DNA from: CAWAND01 sp963797485
GTDB lineage: Bacteria > Chloroflexota > Anaerolineae > Anaerolineales > E44-bin32
Direction of reading: 5' to 3'
Assembly (NCBI GenBank): GCA_963797485.1
Contig: CAWCPF010000003.1
Span: 744,001-808,000, forward strand
Length of the DNA stretch: 64,000 nt
Position 1 is the stretch's first letter. Each line of letters opens with the position of its first letter. This document shows positions 28,714 to 38,347 of the stretch, piece by piece. The notes under the pieces are model-generated. The model was not told the DNA's origin and searched no databases. It saw nothing but the letters and a program-made list of their open reading frames with translations. Both the position numbers and the translations under genes were made by a program.

Positions 28714-29085
28714 ATGGCCGCCGTTCGAACCATGGTTCACGACGTCGATCAGGCCGTAGATTTCTACACCCGCCAGCTCGGATTTACCCTGGCCGACCGC
28801 TGGGGCCCGGCCTTCGCCATCGTCCGCCGCGGCGATCTGGACGTGTGGCTCAGTGGTCCGGGCACCTCGGCGGCGCGGCCCATGCCGGACGGCCGCCGGC
28901 CGGAACCCGGGGGCTGGAACCGGATCGTCATCCAGGTGGACGACCTCGCCGCCATGGCAAGCCAGCTCTCCGCCGCCGGGGTCGCTTTTCGCAACACCAT
29001 CCTTTCGGGGCCGGGCGGCTCCCAGGTGCTCATCGAGGACCCGTCCGGCAACCCCATCGAGTTGTTCCAGCCTTCCGAGGCCTAG
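28714..29085 (+). CDS. VOC (glyoxalase/bleomycin resistance) family protein
   Basis: A 123-residue single-VOC protein: VRTMVHDVDQAVDFYTRQLGF at the start and IEDPSGNPIELFQP at the end are typical. GGAG lies before ATG 28714. Such proteins are metal-dependent isomerases, lyases or resistance proteins; this one has no diagnostic context. Confidence 0.85.
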   Translation: MAAVRTMVHDVDQAVDFYTRQLGFTLADRWGPAFAIVRRGDLDVWLSGPGTSAARPMPDGRRPEPGGWNRIVIQVDDLAAMASQLSAAGVAFRNTILSGPGGSQVLIEDPSGNPIELFQPSEA

Positions 29086-29198
29086 TCACCCAATCCGGGG
29101 CAGTGGGTCATGGGCATCCGCGCGGCCGTTGATCCAAGGCCAGAATCGGCCACATGCTAGAATGAAATATCCCAATTCAGTGGCCAGGTGAAAGGGCT

Positions 29199-29819
29199 AT
29201 GAGAAAACTTGCGGTTTTGACGTTTGTGTCGTTGGACGGTGTAATGCAGGCCCCGGGTGGCAAGGGCGAAGACCCGTCCGGCGGCTTCGATCTGGAGGGT
29301 TGGACCGTACCCTACTTCGATGAGGGTGTCGGCGAGGCGATGTCGGGCCAGATGCGCCCGCCCTTTGATCTGCTCCTGGGAAGAAAGACGTATGAGATCT
29401 TTGCCTCCTTTTGGCCGCATCAGAGTGAGGATGATCCGGGAGCCGTCGCCCTCAATCGCGCCACCAAGTATGTGGTGTCTCACCACCCGGTGGACCTGGC
29501 GTGGGAGGGCTCGATCCTGATCACCGGCGATGTGCCCGGCAAAATCGCCAAACTCAAGCAACAAGAAGGGCCCATCATCCAGGTGCATGGGAGCAGTGAT
29601 CTGATCCAGACCCTCTTAACCGAGGATCTGGTGGACGAACTCTGGCTGAAGGTCTTCCCGGTCACGCTGGGCAAGGGAAAACGGCTGTTCGGGGGCGGGA
29701 CCATGCCGGGGGCGTTCAAGCTGATCGATTCAAAGGCCTCCGACAGCGGGGTCGTCATTTCAGCTTACCGGCGGGATGGCGACGTCAAGCTGGGCACTTT
29801 CACCCCCACGGCCGAATAG
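29199..29819 (+). CDS. Dihydrofolate reductase-like (RibD C-terminal) family protein
   Basis: A 206-residue protein of the RibD-C/dihydrofolate reductase superfamily: MRKLAVLTFVSLDGVMQAPGG at the start, LLGRKTYEIFASFWP, VHGSSDLIQTLL and ELWLKVFPVTLGKGKRLF. These NADPH-binding enzymes are usually of unknown substrate. An extended -10 box TGCTAGAAT lies near 29155-29163. Monocistronic. Confidence 0.85.
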   Translation: MRKLAVLTFVSLDGVMQAPGGKGEDPSGGFDLEGWTVPYFDEGVGEAMSGQMRPPFDLLLGRKTYEIFASFWPHQSEDDPGAVALNRATKYVVSHHPVDLAWEGSILITGDVPGKIAKLKQQEGPIIQVHGSSDLIQTLLTEDLVDELWLKVFPVTLGKGKRLFGGGTMPGAFKLIDSKASDSGVVISAYRRDGDVKLGTFTPTAE

Positions 29820-29869
29820 CCGGTCCGGGCCGCATGCCTCGAGCCGGTTGACAGGACCCCCATCCCATC

Positions 29870-30205
29870 ATGCGGCGGCGGGTCCTCGGCGCGATGACCG
29901 GTCTTGTGATCGGCCTTTTGGCCCTGGGCCTGGCCCTGAGGCTCGCAGCATGGTGTCTACCGTTTCTTATCACCAGTCAGATCGTGGGGCGGCCGGTGGT
30001 GTGCACCGACCCGGTCTACAGTGTCCTCCTATACCTGGCCTTCCCTGTCAACCTCTTGTCGGATGATCTGACGAAAGCCATGCTGTTGTCGCCGTTGTCC
30101 TTGCTGATTTACACTCTCCTGGGCGCGTTGGCGGCCCCGGTCATAAAAACCCCTTGGCATCGACCGGATGACACGCCTCCCACCGCCGCCCAACGATCCC
30201 GGTAG
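29870..30205 (+). CDS. Small membrane protein, 111 aa
   Basis: Two to three hydrophobic segments: residues 8-32, about 47-60 and about 71-91, with a polar tail rich in Pro and Arg. No family recognised. It begins 50 bases after the preceding gene and overlaps the upstream open frame of the next one, so it may be co-transcribed with both. Confidence 0.5.
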   Translation: MRRRVLGAMTGLVIGLLALGLALRLAAWCLPFLITSQIVGRPVVCTDPVYSVLLYLAFPVNLLSDDLTKAMLLSPLSLLIYTLLGALAAPVIKTPWHRPDDTPPTAAQRSR

Positions 30206-30254
30206 TTACGCACCCCGGGCCGCAGCCTGGCGGCCCACACGAAAGCAGGTGACT

Positions 30255-30680
30255 GTGGACATCCACCCCGCCGTCCGAACCCTGATCGAAGCCGGCCCGC
30301 CGGCGCATCTGGTCACCCTCAACCCGGATGGCAGCCCGCAGGTGACGATCGTGTGGATCGGCCTGGAAGGCGACGAGATCGTCGCCGCCCACCTGCCGCG
30401 CAATCAGAAGGTGAAGAACATCGCCCGCGACCCGCGGGTGGCGATCTCGATCGAGACCGATACCAAAAGCGCCATGGGCTTCACCGAATACGCCGTCATT
30501 TACGGCCAGGCCCGCCTCCAGCAGGGAGGGGCGCCGGAGCTGCTCCAACGCCTGGCGCATGTCTATCTCGGCCCAGAGGTGAAGTTCCCGCCCATGCCGA
30601 ACCCGCCGCCGGGCTACATCACCCGCATCACCGTCGAACGCATCGACGGCGTCGGGCCGTGGACGGGCCGGCCGGTCTAG
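30255..30680 (+). CDS. F420/FMN-binding split-barrel (PPOX class) enzyme
   Basis: About 141 residues: AHLVTLNPDGSPQVTIVWIGLEGDEIV, LPRNQKVKNIARDPRVAISI and YAVIYGQARLQQGG are hallmarks of the pyridoxamine-phosphate-oxidase-like split barrel, in the branch that includes F420-dependent reductases. Start GTG 30255 (or 30249) follows AAAGCAGG; the open frame upstream to 30168 overlaps the membrane-protein gene. With the LLM-type enzyme at 32690 it hints that F420 may be used in this organism, but this cannot be shown from sequence alone. Confidence 0.85.
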   Translation: MDIHPAVRTLIEAGPPAHLVTLNPDGSPQVTIVWIGLEGDEIVAAHLPRNQKVKNIARDPRVAISIETDTKSAMGFTEYAVIYGQARLQQGGAPELLQRLAHVYLGPEVKFPPMPNPPPGYITRITVERIDGVGPWTGRPV

Positions 30681-30845
30681 GGGATCGTGGAGGGGCGACC
30701 GGCCGGTCGCCCCTGGTTTCGGCTCCAGGTCGAGCTGCCCATCTCAACCGCCGGTCAGGGCTTCGGCAGGATAGATAACGCCACCCAATTCCAAGTCCGC
30801 AATTTCGGTCAAGCGCTGCCGGATTCGACTGGCTAAAATGCAGAT

Positions 30846-31811
30846 ATGGAGACAGGTCAGCACAAGCGCAGTGCAATCGGCAGCGGCCGCCTGGCAAGCC
30901 TGATCGGCAGCAGGTTGGGCGACGGGGCGGATGGGCGCGACCTCGCCCTGGCCGCCCACTACAGCCGCTCCCATTTTCAACACTGGTTCTTGCAGCAAAC
31001 GGGTGAAACCCCCGGCGCCTGCCGCCGCAGGTTGCGGCTCGAAAGTGCGGCTTTCCGGCTGCTGCACGAGGCGGGGTCGGTCACGGATCAGGCGTTTGAC
31101 TGTGGATACAGCTCGCTGGAGGGCTTCAGCCGCGCCTTCAGCCGGGCGTTCGGGGTCTCACCCAGCCATTTTCAACGTCATCATCCCGTGAGCTGGTTTC
31201 TAGCCGCGCCGAACGACATTCACTATGACCCGGTCATGGGGGCCGCCATCCGTTTGACGGAGAAGGCGCCAAAAGGAGGCGTTATGGACCTGACCGACCG
31301 TTTGGTGGGCCACGATTACTGGTTGTCGCGCCGGCTGCTTGAGCAAGCCGGTTCCCTGGGAGAAGAGCAGCTCGATCAGCCCCTCAAGGGATTCGAAAGC
31401 GGCCTGCTCTACACCAGCGAGGACAAGACGCTGCGGGAGATGATCAACCGTCTCATCTTCACCAAAGAGGTGTGGATGTCCGCCATCCATGGTCGCCCCA
31501 TGCCTGACTACTCTGACAACAGCCTGGAGACTCTGCGCCGGAGGCTCGAAGCCGCCTACGGCGAGTTCATCGCCATCGTCGACCGCGTGCGGGACGAGGA
31601 TTTGTGGGACACCGAGTTCATGCACATGCTTCGCCAACCGCCGGAAATCTACACCTACGGGGGGATGATCGCCCACGTCCTGAACTTCTCCGCCTACCGT
31701 CGCACCCAGCTGGTCGAGGTCCTGGAGAGCTTTGGGGTGCAAGGTTTGAGCTATGGAGACCCGATGGCTTGGGAACGTGAGCAGCCCGGCCGGCCGGGGC
31801 CTTCCGAATGA
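30846..31811 (+). CDS. AraC-type regulator fused to a DinB-like domain
   Basis: Residues 1-120 form an AraC/XylS double helix-turn-helix (LALAAHYSRSHFQHWFLQQ and AFDCGYSSLEGFSRAFSRAFGVSP). Residues about 150-305 form a DinB/YfiT-like four-helix bundle (HDYWLSRRLLEQAGSL, AHVLNFSAYRRTQLVEVL) with the three His of a metal site only partly clear. DinB bundles bind metal and act as thiol-dependent transferases. A TAAAAT box lies at 30833-30838, only 7 bases before the ATG, so the mRNA may be leaderless. The fusion suggests a transcription factor sensing a thiol or electrophile. Confidence 0.8.
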   Translation: METGQHKRSAIGSGRLASLIGSRLGDGADGRDLALAAHYSRSHFQHWFLQQTGETPGACRRRLRLESAAFRLLHEAGSVTDQAFDCGYSSLEGFSRAFSRAFGVSPSHFQRHHPVSWFLAAPNDIHYDPVMGAAIRLTEKAPKGGVMDLTDRLVGHDYWLSRRLLEQAGSLGEEQLDQPLKGFESGLLYTSEDKTLREMINRLIFTKEVWMSAIHGRPMPDYSDNSLETLRRRLEAAYGEFIAIVDRVRDEDLWDTEFMHMLRQPPEIYTYGGMIAHVLNFSAYRRTQLVEVLESFGVQGLSYGDPMAWEREQPGRPGPSE

Positions 31812-31883
31812 CGATCGGCAGGGCGCGCCGCTGTCCACCGGTGGCGCGCCGGTGCATGGTGAGGATGGGACCCAGGAGGGAAA

Positions 31884-32129
31884 ATGATTAGCAGTCTGTG
31901 GCAGATTGAGAATCTGGCAGCATGGAAGCGGCAGTCGATACGCGAAGAGATGGCGCAAATCCGATTGGAGGCCAGCGGCACTCGGCCAGGGGCTGCCCGG
32001 CGCTGGCTGGGAACCAACCTGGTCAAGGCCGGCCTGGCCCTCGAGGCGACTGGCGAATTTCTGCGCCGGGCGCGGCCGGAAGCTTGCCGACCCGTGGCTC
32101 TGGGCATGCCGCGAACCTGGCAGGGTTGA
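31884..32129 (+). CDS. Small hypothetical protein, 81 aa
   Basis: A strong AGGAGG six bases before ATG 31884 supports translation. The sequence (MISSLWQIENLAAWKRQSIREEM at the start) is helical and basic, without a membrane helix or signal. It lies directly upstream of a DinB-family gene, 7 bases away, in a run of closely spaced genes. Function unknown. Confidence 0.6.
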   Translation: MISSLWQIENLAAWKRQSIREEMAQIRLEASGTRPGAARRWLGTNLVKAGLALEATGEFLRRARPEACRPVALGMPRTWQG

Positions 32130-32135
32130 GGACGG

Positions 32136-32693
32136 ATGATGACCGTCGAAGGCATCCGCGGGAATACGATCGAAGTAGCCCAACTCTCGCTCAACTGCCA
32201 TGTCTGGGCAACCTGGGCTCTCCTTCGGCACTGGGCTGAGCTCCCCGAGGAGGTCCTGCAGACCCGGCCCGCAGGGACGGATCGTTCCATCCTCCACAGG
32301 CTAGCCCCCATCGTCGGCAGCCAGCCGGGCTACCTGGCGGAGCTATCCGGCAGTCCGGCGGCTGAGTCGATCCTCCAGGGTGAGATCCTTCTGGTGGGCG
32401 AAGAGCATAAACGCTTTCAGGCGTTGGATCGGACCTGGGTTTCCGTCTTGGAGTACCGGGAGGCGCTCGGCGTTATGCCTCCGAGGGCAACCGACCAGCC
32501 GACAACGGTTCGCAGCCAGAATCTGAGGGTGCTCCAAACCGCCCAATACGGTGTAGATCACCGAACGCTGATTGGCACCGCGCTGAGCCGTCTGCGAAGG
32601 GATGCGCCAGCCCTCGATGGCTGGGCCGATGGGCCATCCGAGCCAGCCGCTCGGGGTGACCAGTCGGCATCTCAAGCTCGGAGGCCAAGATGA
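32136..32693 (+). CDS. DinB-family protein
   Basis: A 185-residue protein. EVAQLSLNCHVWATWALLRHW, GTDRSILHRLAPIVGSQPGYLAEL and LQTAQYGVDHRTLIGTALS match the helices of the DinB/YfiT bundle. The His expected in HLAHIVG is replaced by Arg (HRLAPIVG), so metal binding may be altered, while HVW and DHR remain. The stop overlaps the next start (ATGA), so it is translationally coupled to the LLM oxidoreductase. Confidence 0.7.
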   Translation: MMTVEGIRGNTIEVAQLSLNCHVWATWALLRHWAELPEEVLQTRPAGTDRSILHRLAPIVGSQPGYLAELSGSPAAESILQGEILLVGEEHKRFQALDRTWVSVLEYREALGVMPPRATDQPTTVRSQNLRVLQTAQYGVDHRTLIGTALSRLRRDAPALDGWADGPSEPAARGDQSASQARRPR

Positions 32694-33533
32694 ACTACGG
32701 CTTTGTCTTCCCGGGCGGCGAGGCGCGTGACGCCGCCACGACGGCCCACATCGCCGAAGACAGTGGATGGGACGGTTTCTTTGTGTGGGAACCGGTGTGG
32801 GGGATCGACGCCTGGGTGAGTTTGGCGGCGGTCGCTGTGCAGACCGAGCGCATCCGGCTGGGGACGATGATCACGCCCGATCTCGCGCTGCCGTCCGTGG
32901 AAGCTGGCCGGCGAGACGGTCACGGTCGATCGTCTATCTAACGGGCGGCTGATCCTTTCGGTCGCCATGGGGGCGGTGGGGACGGGGTTCGAGGAGTTCG
33001 GCGAGGAGACGGACCTGAAGCGCCGGGCCGAACTGGTGGATGAGGGACTGGCGATCCTCACCGGCTTGTGGCAGGGTCAGCCCTTCCGGTTCGATGGCCG
33101 GCACTATCACGTCCGCGAGATTGAGCATTCACCCCCACCGCCCCCCGTCCAGCAGCCTCGCATCCCCATCTGGGTGGTGGGATTGTGGCCGCGGCCCAAG
33201 TCGATGGCCCGAGTAGCCCGTTACGACGGGCTCATCCCAGCCATCAAGAACCCCGACGGCAGCCACGCCGCCATCACGCCGGAAGCGATCCGGGACATGA
33301 AGGCCTACCTGGAGGCTCGACGGCCTGGCAAACGTCCGTTGGACATCGTGGTTGAGGGCGGCCACACGACGCCGGATGAGGTCGACGGGGCCATTGAACG
33401 GGCCAGGGCGCTGGAGGCGGCCGGCGCCACCTGGTGGCTGGAGAGCATGTGGGATGCCACCGAGACGATGTTCTCACCGGAAACTCAAGCGCAAATCCGA
33501 GCGCGCGTGGCCCTCGGACCCCCGCGAGCCTGA
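32690..33533 (+). CDS. LLM-class flavin/F420-dependent oxidoreductase (frameshifted)
   Basis: The N-terminal part MNYGFVFPGGEARDAATTAHIAE-DSGWDGFFVWEPVW and the later part LAGETVTVDRLSNGRLILSVAMG to the end are in different frames, with the joint near 32885-32905; WKLAGETVTVDRLSNGRL is expected there. The fold is a TIM barrel of the luciferase-like monooxygenase family; the enzyme could use FMN or F420. Overlaps with both neighbours (ATGA) show a tight operon with the DinB protein and the methyltransferase-like protein. Probably a base error, as the rest is intact. Confidence 0.8.
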
Positions 33534-34302
33534 TGATGGTCAAACGAGCGGGCGACAGGTCGATGGTAGCCCTGGTGAGCCAGTTGGGGTCGCGCGCCCG
33601 GCCCGAGCCCGGTTGGGTGGCGCGTGTGGCCGGGGTCACCCGATCCGAGGCAGAAGCGGCCATCGCCGGGGTGACGGCCCACGCCTCGCTGGTTGATCAG
33701 ATGAGCCGAACCATGGCGCAGACCGGCCGCACCTATTACGCCCAGTTCCCGGCGCCTATCGAGCTGTATGCCCTGGTCCGTCTGACGGGGCCGGATTGTC
33801 TGGTCGAAACCGGGGTCTCCGCCGGGGTCTCCTCGACCTTCATGTTGCTCGGTGCTAAGGCCAATAAGCGTGGCGTGCTGCATTCGATCGACCAACCCGC
33901 ACCGCGGGCGGACGACGGTGGGGGGCCGGCATGGAGTTGCCTCATGGCCGGAAGTCCGGCTGGGCGATCCCGGGTCAGCTCAAGCGCCGATGGCGTCTTC
34001 ATGTGGGCCGCAGCGAAGCCTTGCTCAAGGGGCTTTTGGACCAGGTGGGGCCGGTGGGGTTCTACTGCCATGACAGTCCCGTCGACGAGGCGCACTTCGA
34101 GTTCGAAATGACCACCATCCTCCCGTACCTCGCTCCGGGCGCCATTGTGGTCTCAGACAACGTCGATCGCGGGCTGTTTGAAGCGGCGGCCCAGCGCGCC
34201 GGCGCTGCGCCGTTCTACCGGCGCCGGGCCTTGCTGGGCGCCTTCCGCGTTCCGGGCGGCGAGGCGCCGGGAAGCCGTCCGCATGGCCGTCATGGCCAAT
34301 AG
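33533..34302 (+). CDS. SAM-dependent O-methyltransferase-like protein (frameshifted)
   Basis: The start ATG overlaps the previous stop. CLVETGVSAGVSSTFMLLGAKAN is the SAM-binding motif I and LHSIDQP the following strand; after a lost base near 33925-33935 the other frame gives VGFYCHDSPVDEAHFEFEMTTILPYLAPGAIVVSDNV, the usual second half of class I methyltransferases acting on small molecules or sugars. Corrected length is about 255 residues. It closes the four-gene run starting at 31884. Confidence 0.75.
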
Positions 34303-34322
34303 CCTTTTTCCCCAGCCCAAGC

Positions 34323-34340
34323 TTGTGAAATCCATCACAA
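34323..34340. promoter_or_regulatory. 18-bp palindrome, Rex/CRP-like (TTGTGAA-N4-ATCACAA)
   Basis: Lies 20 bases after the methyltransferase stop and 118 before the amidase start, in front of a TATGAT -10 box at 34433-34438. One arm mismatch to consensus. Confidence 0.55.
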
Positions 34341-34457
34341 AGTGATCGCGGCATCTGGCCGTGTTTGGTGCCGTGCGGAATTCTGGTCGTGGGGCCGTCA
34401 GCCGGTCGCCCCCACACCAAGTGTCGTGTCGGCTATGATGGTCGGTGGAGGCGTGCC

Positions 34458-35983
34458 ATGATCGACGCCAGCATCCAAGAGCAATCGGCCGCCATGGCCG
34501 CAAGGGAGCTGACCTCGCGCTCGCTGGTCCAGAGTTACCTGGATCGGATCGAGGCCCTCGACCGGGCCGGGCCCAAGATCAACGCCGTGCTCGAGCTCAA
34601 CCCGCAGGCCATGCAGACCGCCGCCGCTCGGGACCGCGAGCGCCGGCAGGGGAGGCTGCGCGGACCGCTCCACGGGATCCCCATCCTGCTCAAAGACAAT
34701 ATCGAGACCCACGATCGGATGTCGACCACCGCCGGTTCGATCGCCCTGCAGGGCTACCGGGCGCGGGCGGATGCCTTCCTGGTCCGGCGGCTGCGGGCGG
34801 CCGGGGCCATCATTCTGGGCAAGGCCAACCTGAGCGAATGGGCCAACTTCCGCGGCCGGCGCTCGACCAGCGGCTGGTCCAGCCTGGGCGGACTGACCCG
34901 CAACCCGCACGTGCTCGACCGGAGTGCCTGCGGCTCGTCATCCGGCTCGGCGGCGGCCGTGGCGGCCGAACTATGCTCGGCGGCAATCGGCACCGAGACC
35001 GACGGCTCGATTATCTGCCCGTCCATGTCTGCGGGGTGGTGGGGCTCAAGCCCACCGTGGGCCTGGTCAGCCGGAGCGGGGTCATCCCGATCGCCCACAG
35101 CCAGGACACGCCCGGACCGATCGGCCGAAACGTGGCCGATGTGGCCGTGCTGCTGGGCGCGCTGGCGGGAGCCGATCCGGCCGACGATGTCACCCGAAAC
35201 CGGCCCCGGCCGCACATCCGGGACTACACGCGCTTCCTGCGGGAAGACGGCTTGGCCGGGGCGCGGCTGGGCGTGGCGCGCAACATGCTGGGGACGGATC
35301 AAAGGGTGATCGCCATCGTCGAAAGCTGCCTGGCGGTCATGCGGGCGGCCGGGGCCGAGGTCATCGACCCGGTCGAACTTCCCCATCTGAAAGACGTCGG
35401 CGAGAGCGAGCTGGAGGTGCTGCATTTCGAGTTCAAGGCCGACCTGAGCGCCTATCTGGCTTGCCTGGGCTCGGCGGCCCGGGTCCATTCGATCGAAGAG
35501 CTCATCCGTTTCAACGAAGACCACCGCGAGCAGGTCATGCCCTACTTCGGGCAGGAGCATCTGGTCGAGGCCCTGGCCAAAGGCTCCCTCACCAGCCGGG
35601 CCTACCAGCGAGCCTTGGCGCGCTGCCGCAGGATGACCCAGAGCCAGGGCATCGATGCCTTGATGGCCAGGCACAAGCTGGACGCCATCGTGGTCGCTTC
35701 CGGCGGCCCGGCCTGGTTCATCGACCTGGTCAACGGCGATTCGGTCAACTGGGACCTGGAAAGCACTTCCCCGGCGGCCGTGGCCGGCTACCCGCACATC
35801 ACCGTCCCGGCCGGCTTCATCCACGGCCTACCCATCGGGCTGTCGTTCTTCGCCGGAGCCTGGCAGGAGGGCACACTCCTCAGGCTGGCGTATGCCTTTG
35901 AACAGCTGACCAACGCTCGCCGGCCGCCCAGATTCAAGCGAACGGCGGGACTGGAGCCGTCCACGCTGATACTCAAGCGTTGA
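34458..35983 (+). CDS. Amidase-signature family enzyme (frameshifted)
   Basis: A roughly 509-residue amidase. The Ser-cisSer-Lys triad is visible: Lys in PILLKDNIE, and the Gly/Ser-rich DRSACGSSSGSAAAVAAEL with the cis-Ser and nucleophile region completed by GTETDGSI. The first frame runs to ICPS near 35025 and the second resumes with GVVGLKPTVGLVSRSGVIPIAHSQDTPGP; a lost base near 35020-35040 joins them. It hydrolyses amide bonds of unknown substrates; it is not the GatA subunit, as gatB and gatC are absent and the C-terminal part is of the stand-alone type. Confidence 0.85.
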
Positions 35984-36038
35984 GACTCGGGCAGACTGGG
36001 ATGCATCCCCCCAACCGAGATCGGACCACGAGGTAGGT

Positions 36039-36887
36039 ATGACCGAGACCTTAGGCATTCTTCACCCGGGGTTGATGGGAGTATCCGTGGCGGCTGCGGC
36101 CCAGTCTAGCGGCCACACGGTTGTGTGGGCGTCGGAGGGGCGCAGCCCGGCCACCCGACAGCGGGCGGAGAGCCAGGGGCTGACCGATGCCGGCACGCTT
36201 GAGGCGCTGTGCCGGGCGTGTTCCGTGATCGTCAGCATATGCCCGCCGCACGCCGCCGAACAGGTGGCGGCCGCCGTCCTGGAAACCGGGTTCCGCGGGC
36301 TATTCCTGGACGCCAACGCCACCTCCCCCCAGCGCGCCCGTCACATCGCCGAACGCTTGGGCGCGGCCGGGGTGGACTTCGTCGACGGGGGAATCATCGG
36401 CCCTCCAGCCTGGCAGCCGCACACCAGCTGGCTTTACCTCTCTGGGACCCAGTCCGAGCGGGCTGCAGCCTGCTTTTCGGGCGGGCTGCTGGAAGTCCAG
36501 ATTCTGGGGGAGGACATCGGCCGCGCCTCGGCCATGAAGATGTGCTACGGCGCCTACACCAAGGGCACCACGGCCCTGCTGGCGGGCATCCTGGGCACGG
36601 CCGAGGCGTTGGGCGTCCGGCCCGAACTCGAGCGCCATTGGAGTCGCGACGACGCGGCCTTCGTGGATCAATCGTCGCAGCGCGTGTGTCGGTCAACCGC
36701 CAAGGCCTGGCGCTGGGTGGACGAGATGGAGGAAATCGCCGCCACCTTCGAATCGGCCGGCCTGCCGGGCGGCTTTCACCGCGCCGCCGCCGATATCTTC
36801 ACCCGGCTGGCCCTATTCAAGGAAAGGGCGATGACGCCGGAGCTGGCCGAGGTCCTGAGCGCGCTCATGGGGGTGACTGAGCCTTGA
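36039..36887 (+). CDS. 6-phosphogluconate dehydrogenase-like NAD(P) oxidoreductase with DUF1932 domain
   Basis: A 282-residue beta-hydroxyacid dehydrogenase relative. The N-terminal Rossmann fold begins LGILHPGLMGVSVAAAAQ, with Pro replacing a Gly in the usual GxGxMG, and continues with VSICPPHAAEQVAA and FLDANATSP. The helical C-terminal domain (DUF1932) has KMCYGAYTKGTTALLAGIL with the catalytic Lys. Substrate unknown. Its own short leader follows the amidase gene. Confidence 0.8.
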   Translation: MTETLGILHPGLMGVSVAAAAQSSGHTVVWASEGRSPATRQRAESQGLTDAGTLEALCRACSVIVSICPPHAAEQVAAAVLETGFRGLFLDANATSPQRARHIAERLGAAGVDFVDGGIIGPPAWQPHTSWLYLSGTQSERAAACFSGGLLEVQILGEDIGRASAMKMCYGAYTKGTTALLAGILGTAEALGVRPELERHWSRDDAAFVDQSSQRVCRSTAKAWRWVDEMEEIAATFESAGLPGGFHRAAADIFTRLALFKERAMTPELAEVLSALMGVTEP

Positions 36888-36984
36888 CCGCCGAAAACGC
36901 GGGCGGAAGCCTCATGCCAACCTTGGGGGAACGGGCGATCCTTTGGACACGGCCGGCCAGCGGATGCCAAGCGGCAGGCGGAGC

Positions 36985-37392
36985 ATGAAACAAGACTTGA
37001 TCCACGTTGCCTTGGTCGTGCGCGAATACGACGAGGCGATCGACTTCTTCTGCGGCAAGCTGCACTTCGAGCTGGTTGAGGACACGTATGTCCCCGAGCA
37101 GGACAAGCGCTGGGTCCTGATCTCGCCTCCGGGCTCGACCGGGGCCAGCATCCTGGTGGCGCGCGCCTCAACCCCTGAACAGCAGGCCGCCATAGGGAAC
37201 CAGACCGGCGGGCGTGTGTTCCTGTTTCTGCGCACCGACGATTTCTGGCGCGATTTCAACGCCATGAAGGCTCTGGGGATCGCGTTCCCCCGGCCGCCCA
37301 AACAGGCCGACTACGGCATGGTGGCGGTCTTCGAGGACTTGTACGGCAACTGGTGGGACCTGATCGGCCCGGTGGCCGAGCTGCCCGGCTGA
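36985..37392 (+). CDS. VOC-family protein, 135 aa
   Basis: MKQDLIHVALVVREYDEAIDFFCGKLHFELVED and VFEDLYGNWWDLIGP are typical of a single vicinal-oxygen-chelate unit. GGAG precedes ATG 36985, so the longer frame from 36943 is not used. No diagnostic context. Confidence 0.85.
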   Translation: MKQDLIHVALVVREYDEAIDFFCGKLHFELVEDTYVPEQDKRWVLISPPGSTGASILVARASTPEQQAAIGNQTGGRVFLFLRTDDFWRDFNAMKALGIAFPRPPKQADYGMVAVFEDLYGNWWDLIGPVAELPG

Positions 37393-37460
37393 GGGTCCGC
37401 GGCCCGGCCCATGGCTTAGAATCCAGACGTGACCTTCGACACCCCTCACAGGAGATGCGC

Positions 37461-37715
37461 ATGGCCGATCCGTACGTCAACATCGTCACCGTCGCCGGCC
37501 GGCTGGAGGCGGAATTCATCCGGTCCTTCCTGAACGCCGATGGGATTGAGTGCGAGTTGTCCCAAGAGTTGGCTGGATCGGTCTTTGTCCTGTCGGTGGG
37601 GACGCTGGGGGCCGTCGACATCCTGGTCCCGTTCGGCCAGGCCGGCCGGGCCAGGCGCATGGTGGCCGACTACCAGGCGCGCAAGCAGTCCCCCGCAGAC
37701 GACCCCGACGAGTGA
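37461..37715 (+). CDS. DUF2007-family small protein
   Basis: An 84-residue protein (MADPYVNIVTVAGRLEAEF onward). The pattern RLEAEFIRSFLNADGIECEL and DILVPFGQAGRARRMVADY is that of DUF2007, a ferredoxin-like fold suggested to bind nitrogen-regulatory-type signals; its role is unproven. A TTAGAAT -10 box lies near 37416 and GGAG 7-8 bases before ATG 37461. Confidence 0.75.
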   Translation: MADPYVNIVTVAGRLEAEFIRSFLNADGIECELSQELAGSVFVLSVGTLGAVDILVPFGQAGRARRMVADYQARKQSPADDPDE

Positions 37716-37833
37716 GTGCGCACGACCGGACCTCGAGTTGTCCTACCGGGGTCAATGGCGCGCTTATGTGCTTCGAAGGGCCCCTCGACATCACCGACGT
37801 GTCCATGGGCTCCTCACCCCACGCAGGTCGTGA

Positions 37834-38268
37834 ATGATCCGGCGCATCCTGGTCATCACCGCTGCCCTGGCCGCTGTCGCATTGGTCTTGCTGCTGGCCA
37901 TCCAACTCGTGCCCTTCGGACGCACCCACACCAACCCGCCTGTGCTGGCCGAGCCGTCCTGGCCCGATCCGGCCGTGCGCGTCCTGGCCGTGCGGGCGTG
38001 CTTTGACTGCCACTCGAATGAGACCCACTGGCCGTGGTATGCCAATATCGCCCCGGTGTCGTGGGTGGTCGAGTTCGACGTTCTCAGGGGCCGCCGGTCA
38101 CTCAACTTCTCGGAGTGGGGGACCCAGTCGCGGGGCCTGCGGGAGCTTCCCAGTATCCTGAGCGAAGGGGAGATGCCTCCGGTTTACTATCTGTTGACCC
38201 ACCCCCAGGCCAATCTCTCGGCCGCCGAGAAGGCGGGTTTGGAACACGGGCTGGCAGCCCTGCATTAG
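37834..38268 (+). CDS. Membrane-anchored c-type heme-binding protein
   Basis: A 144-residue protein with one N-terminal membrane helix (about 5-27) and a single CFDCHS heme c attachment site near 55-60, followed by NETHWPWYANIAPVSW, which matches the small heme-binding domain family found in Bacteroidota and Chloroflexota. PP-rich and EGEMPPVYY segments support it. An extracytoplasmic electron-transfer or sensor role is likely. Cytochrome c maturation genes are not in the window. Confidence 0.8.
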   Translation: MIRRILVITAALAAVALVLLLAIQLVPFGRTHTNPPVLAEPSWPDPAVRVLAVRACFDCHSNETHWPWYANIAPVSWVVEFDVLRGRRSLNFSEWGTQSRGLRELPSILSEGEMPPVYYLLTHPQANLSAAEKAGLEHGLAALH

Positions 38269-38347
38269 ACCGGCTCGGCCACGATGGCCCCGCCGGTCGT
38301 TCACTCCCCGGCTGTGCGCCATCACCGCCGCCAATGGCAAGGTCCTC

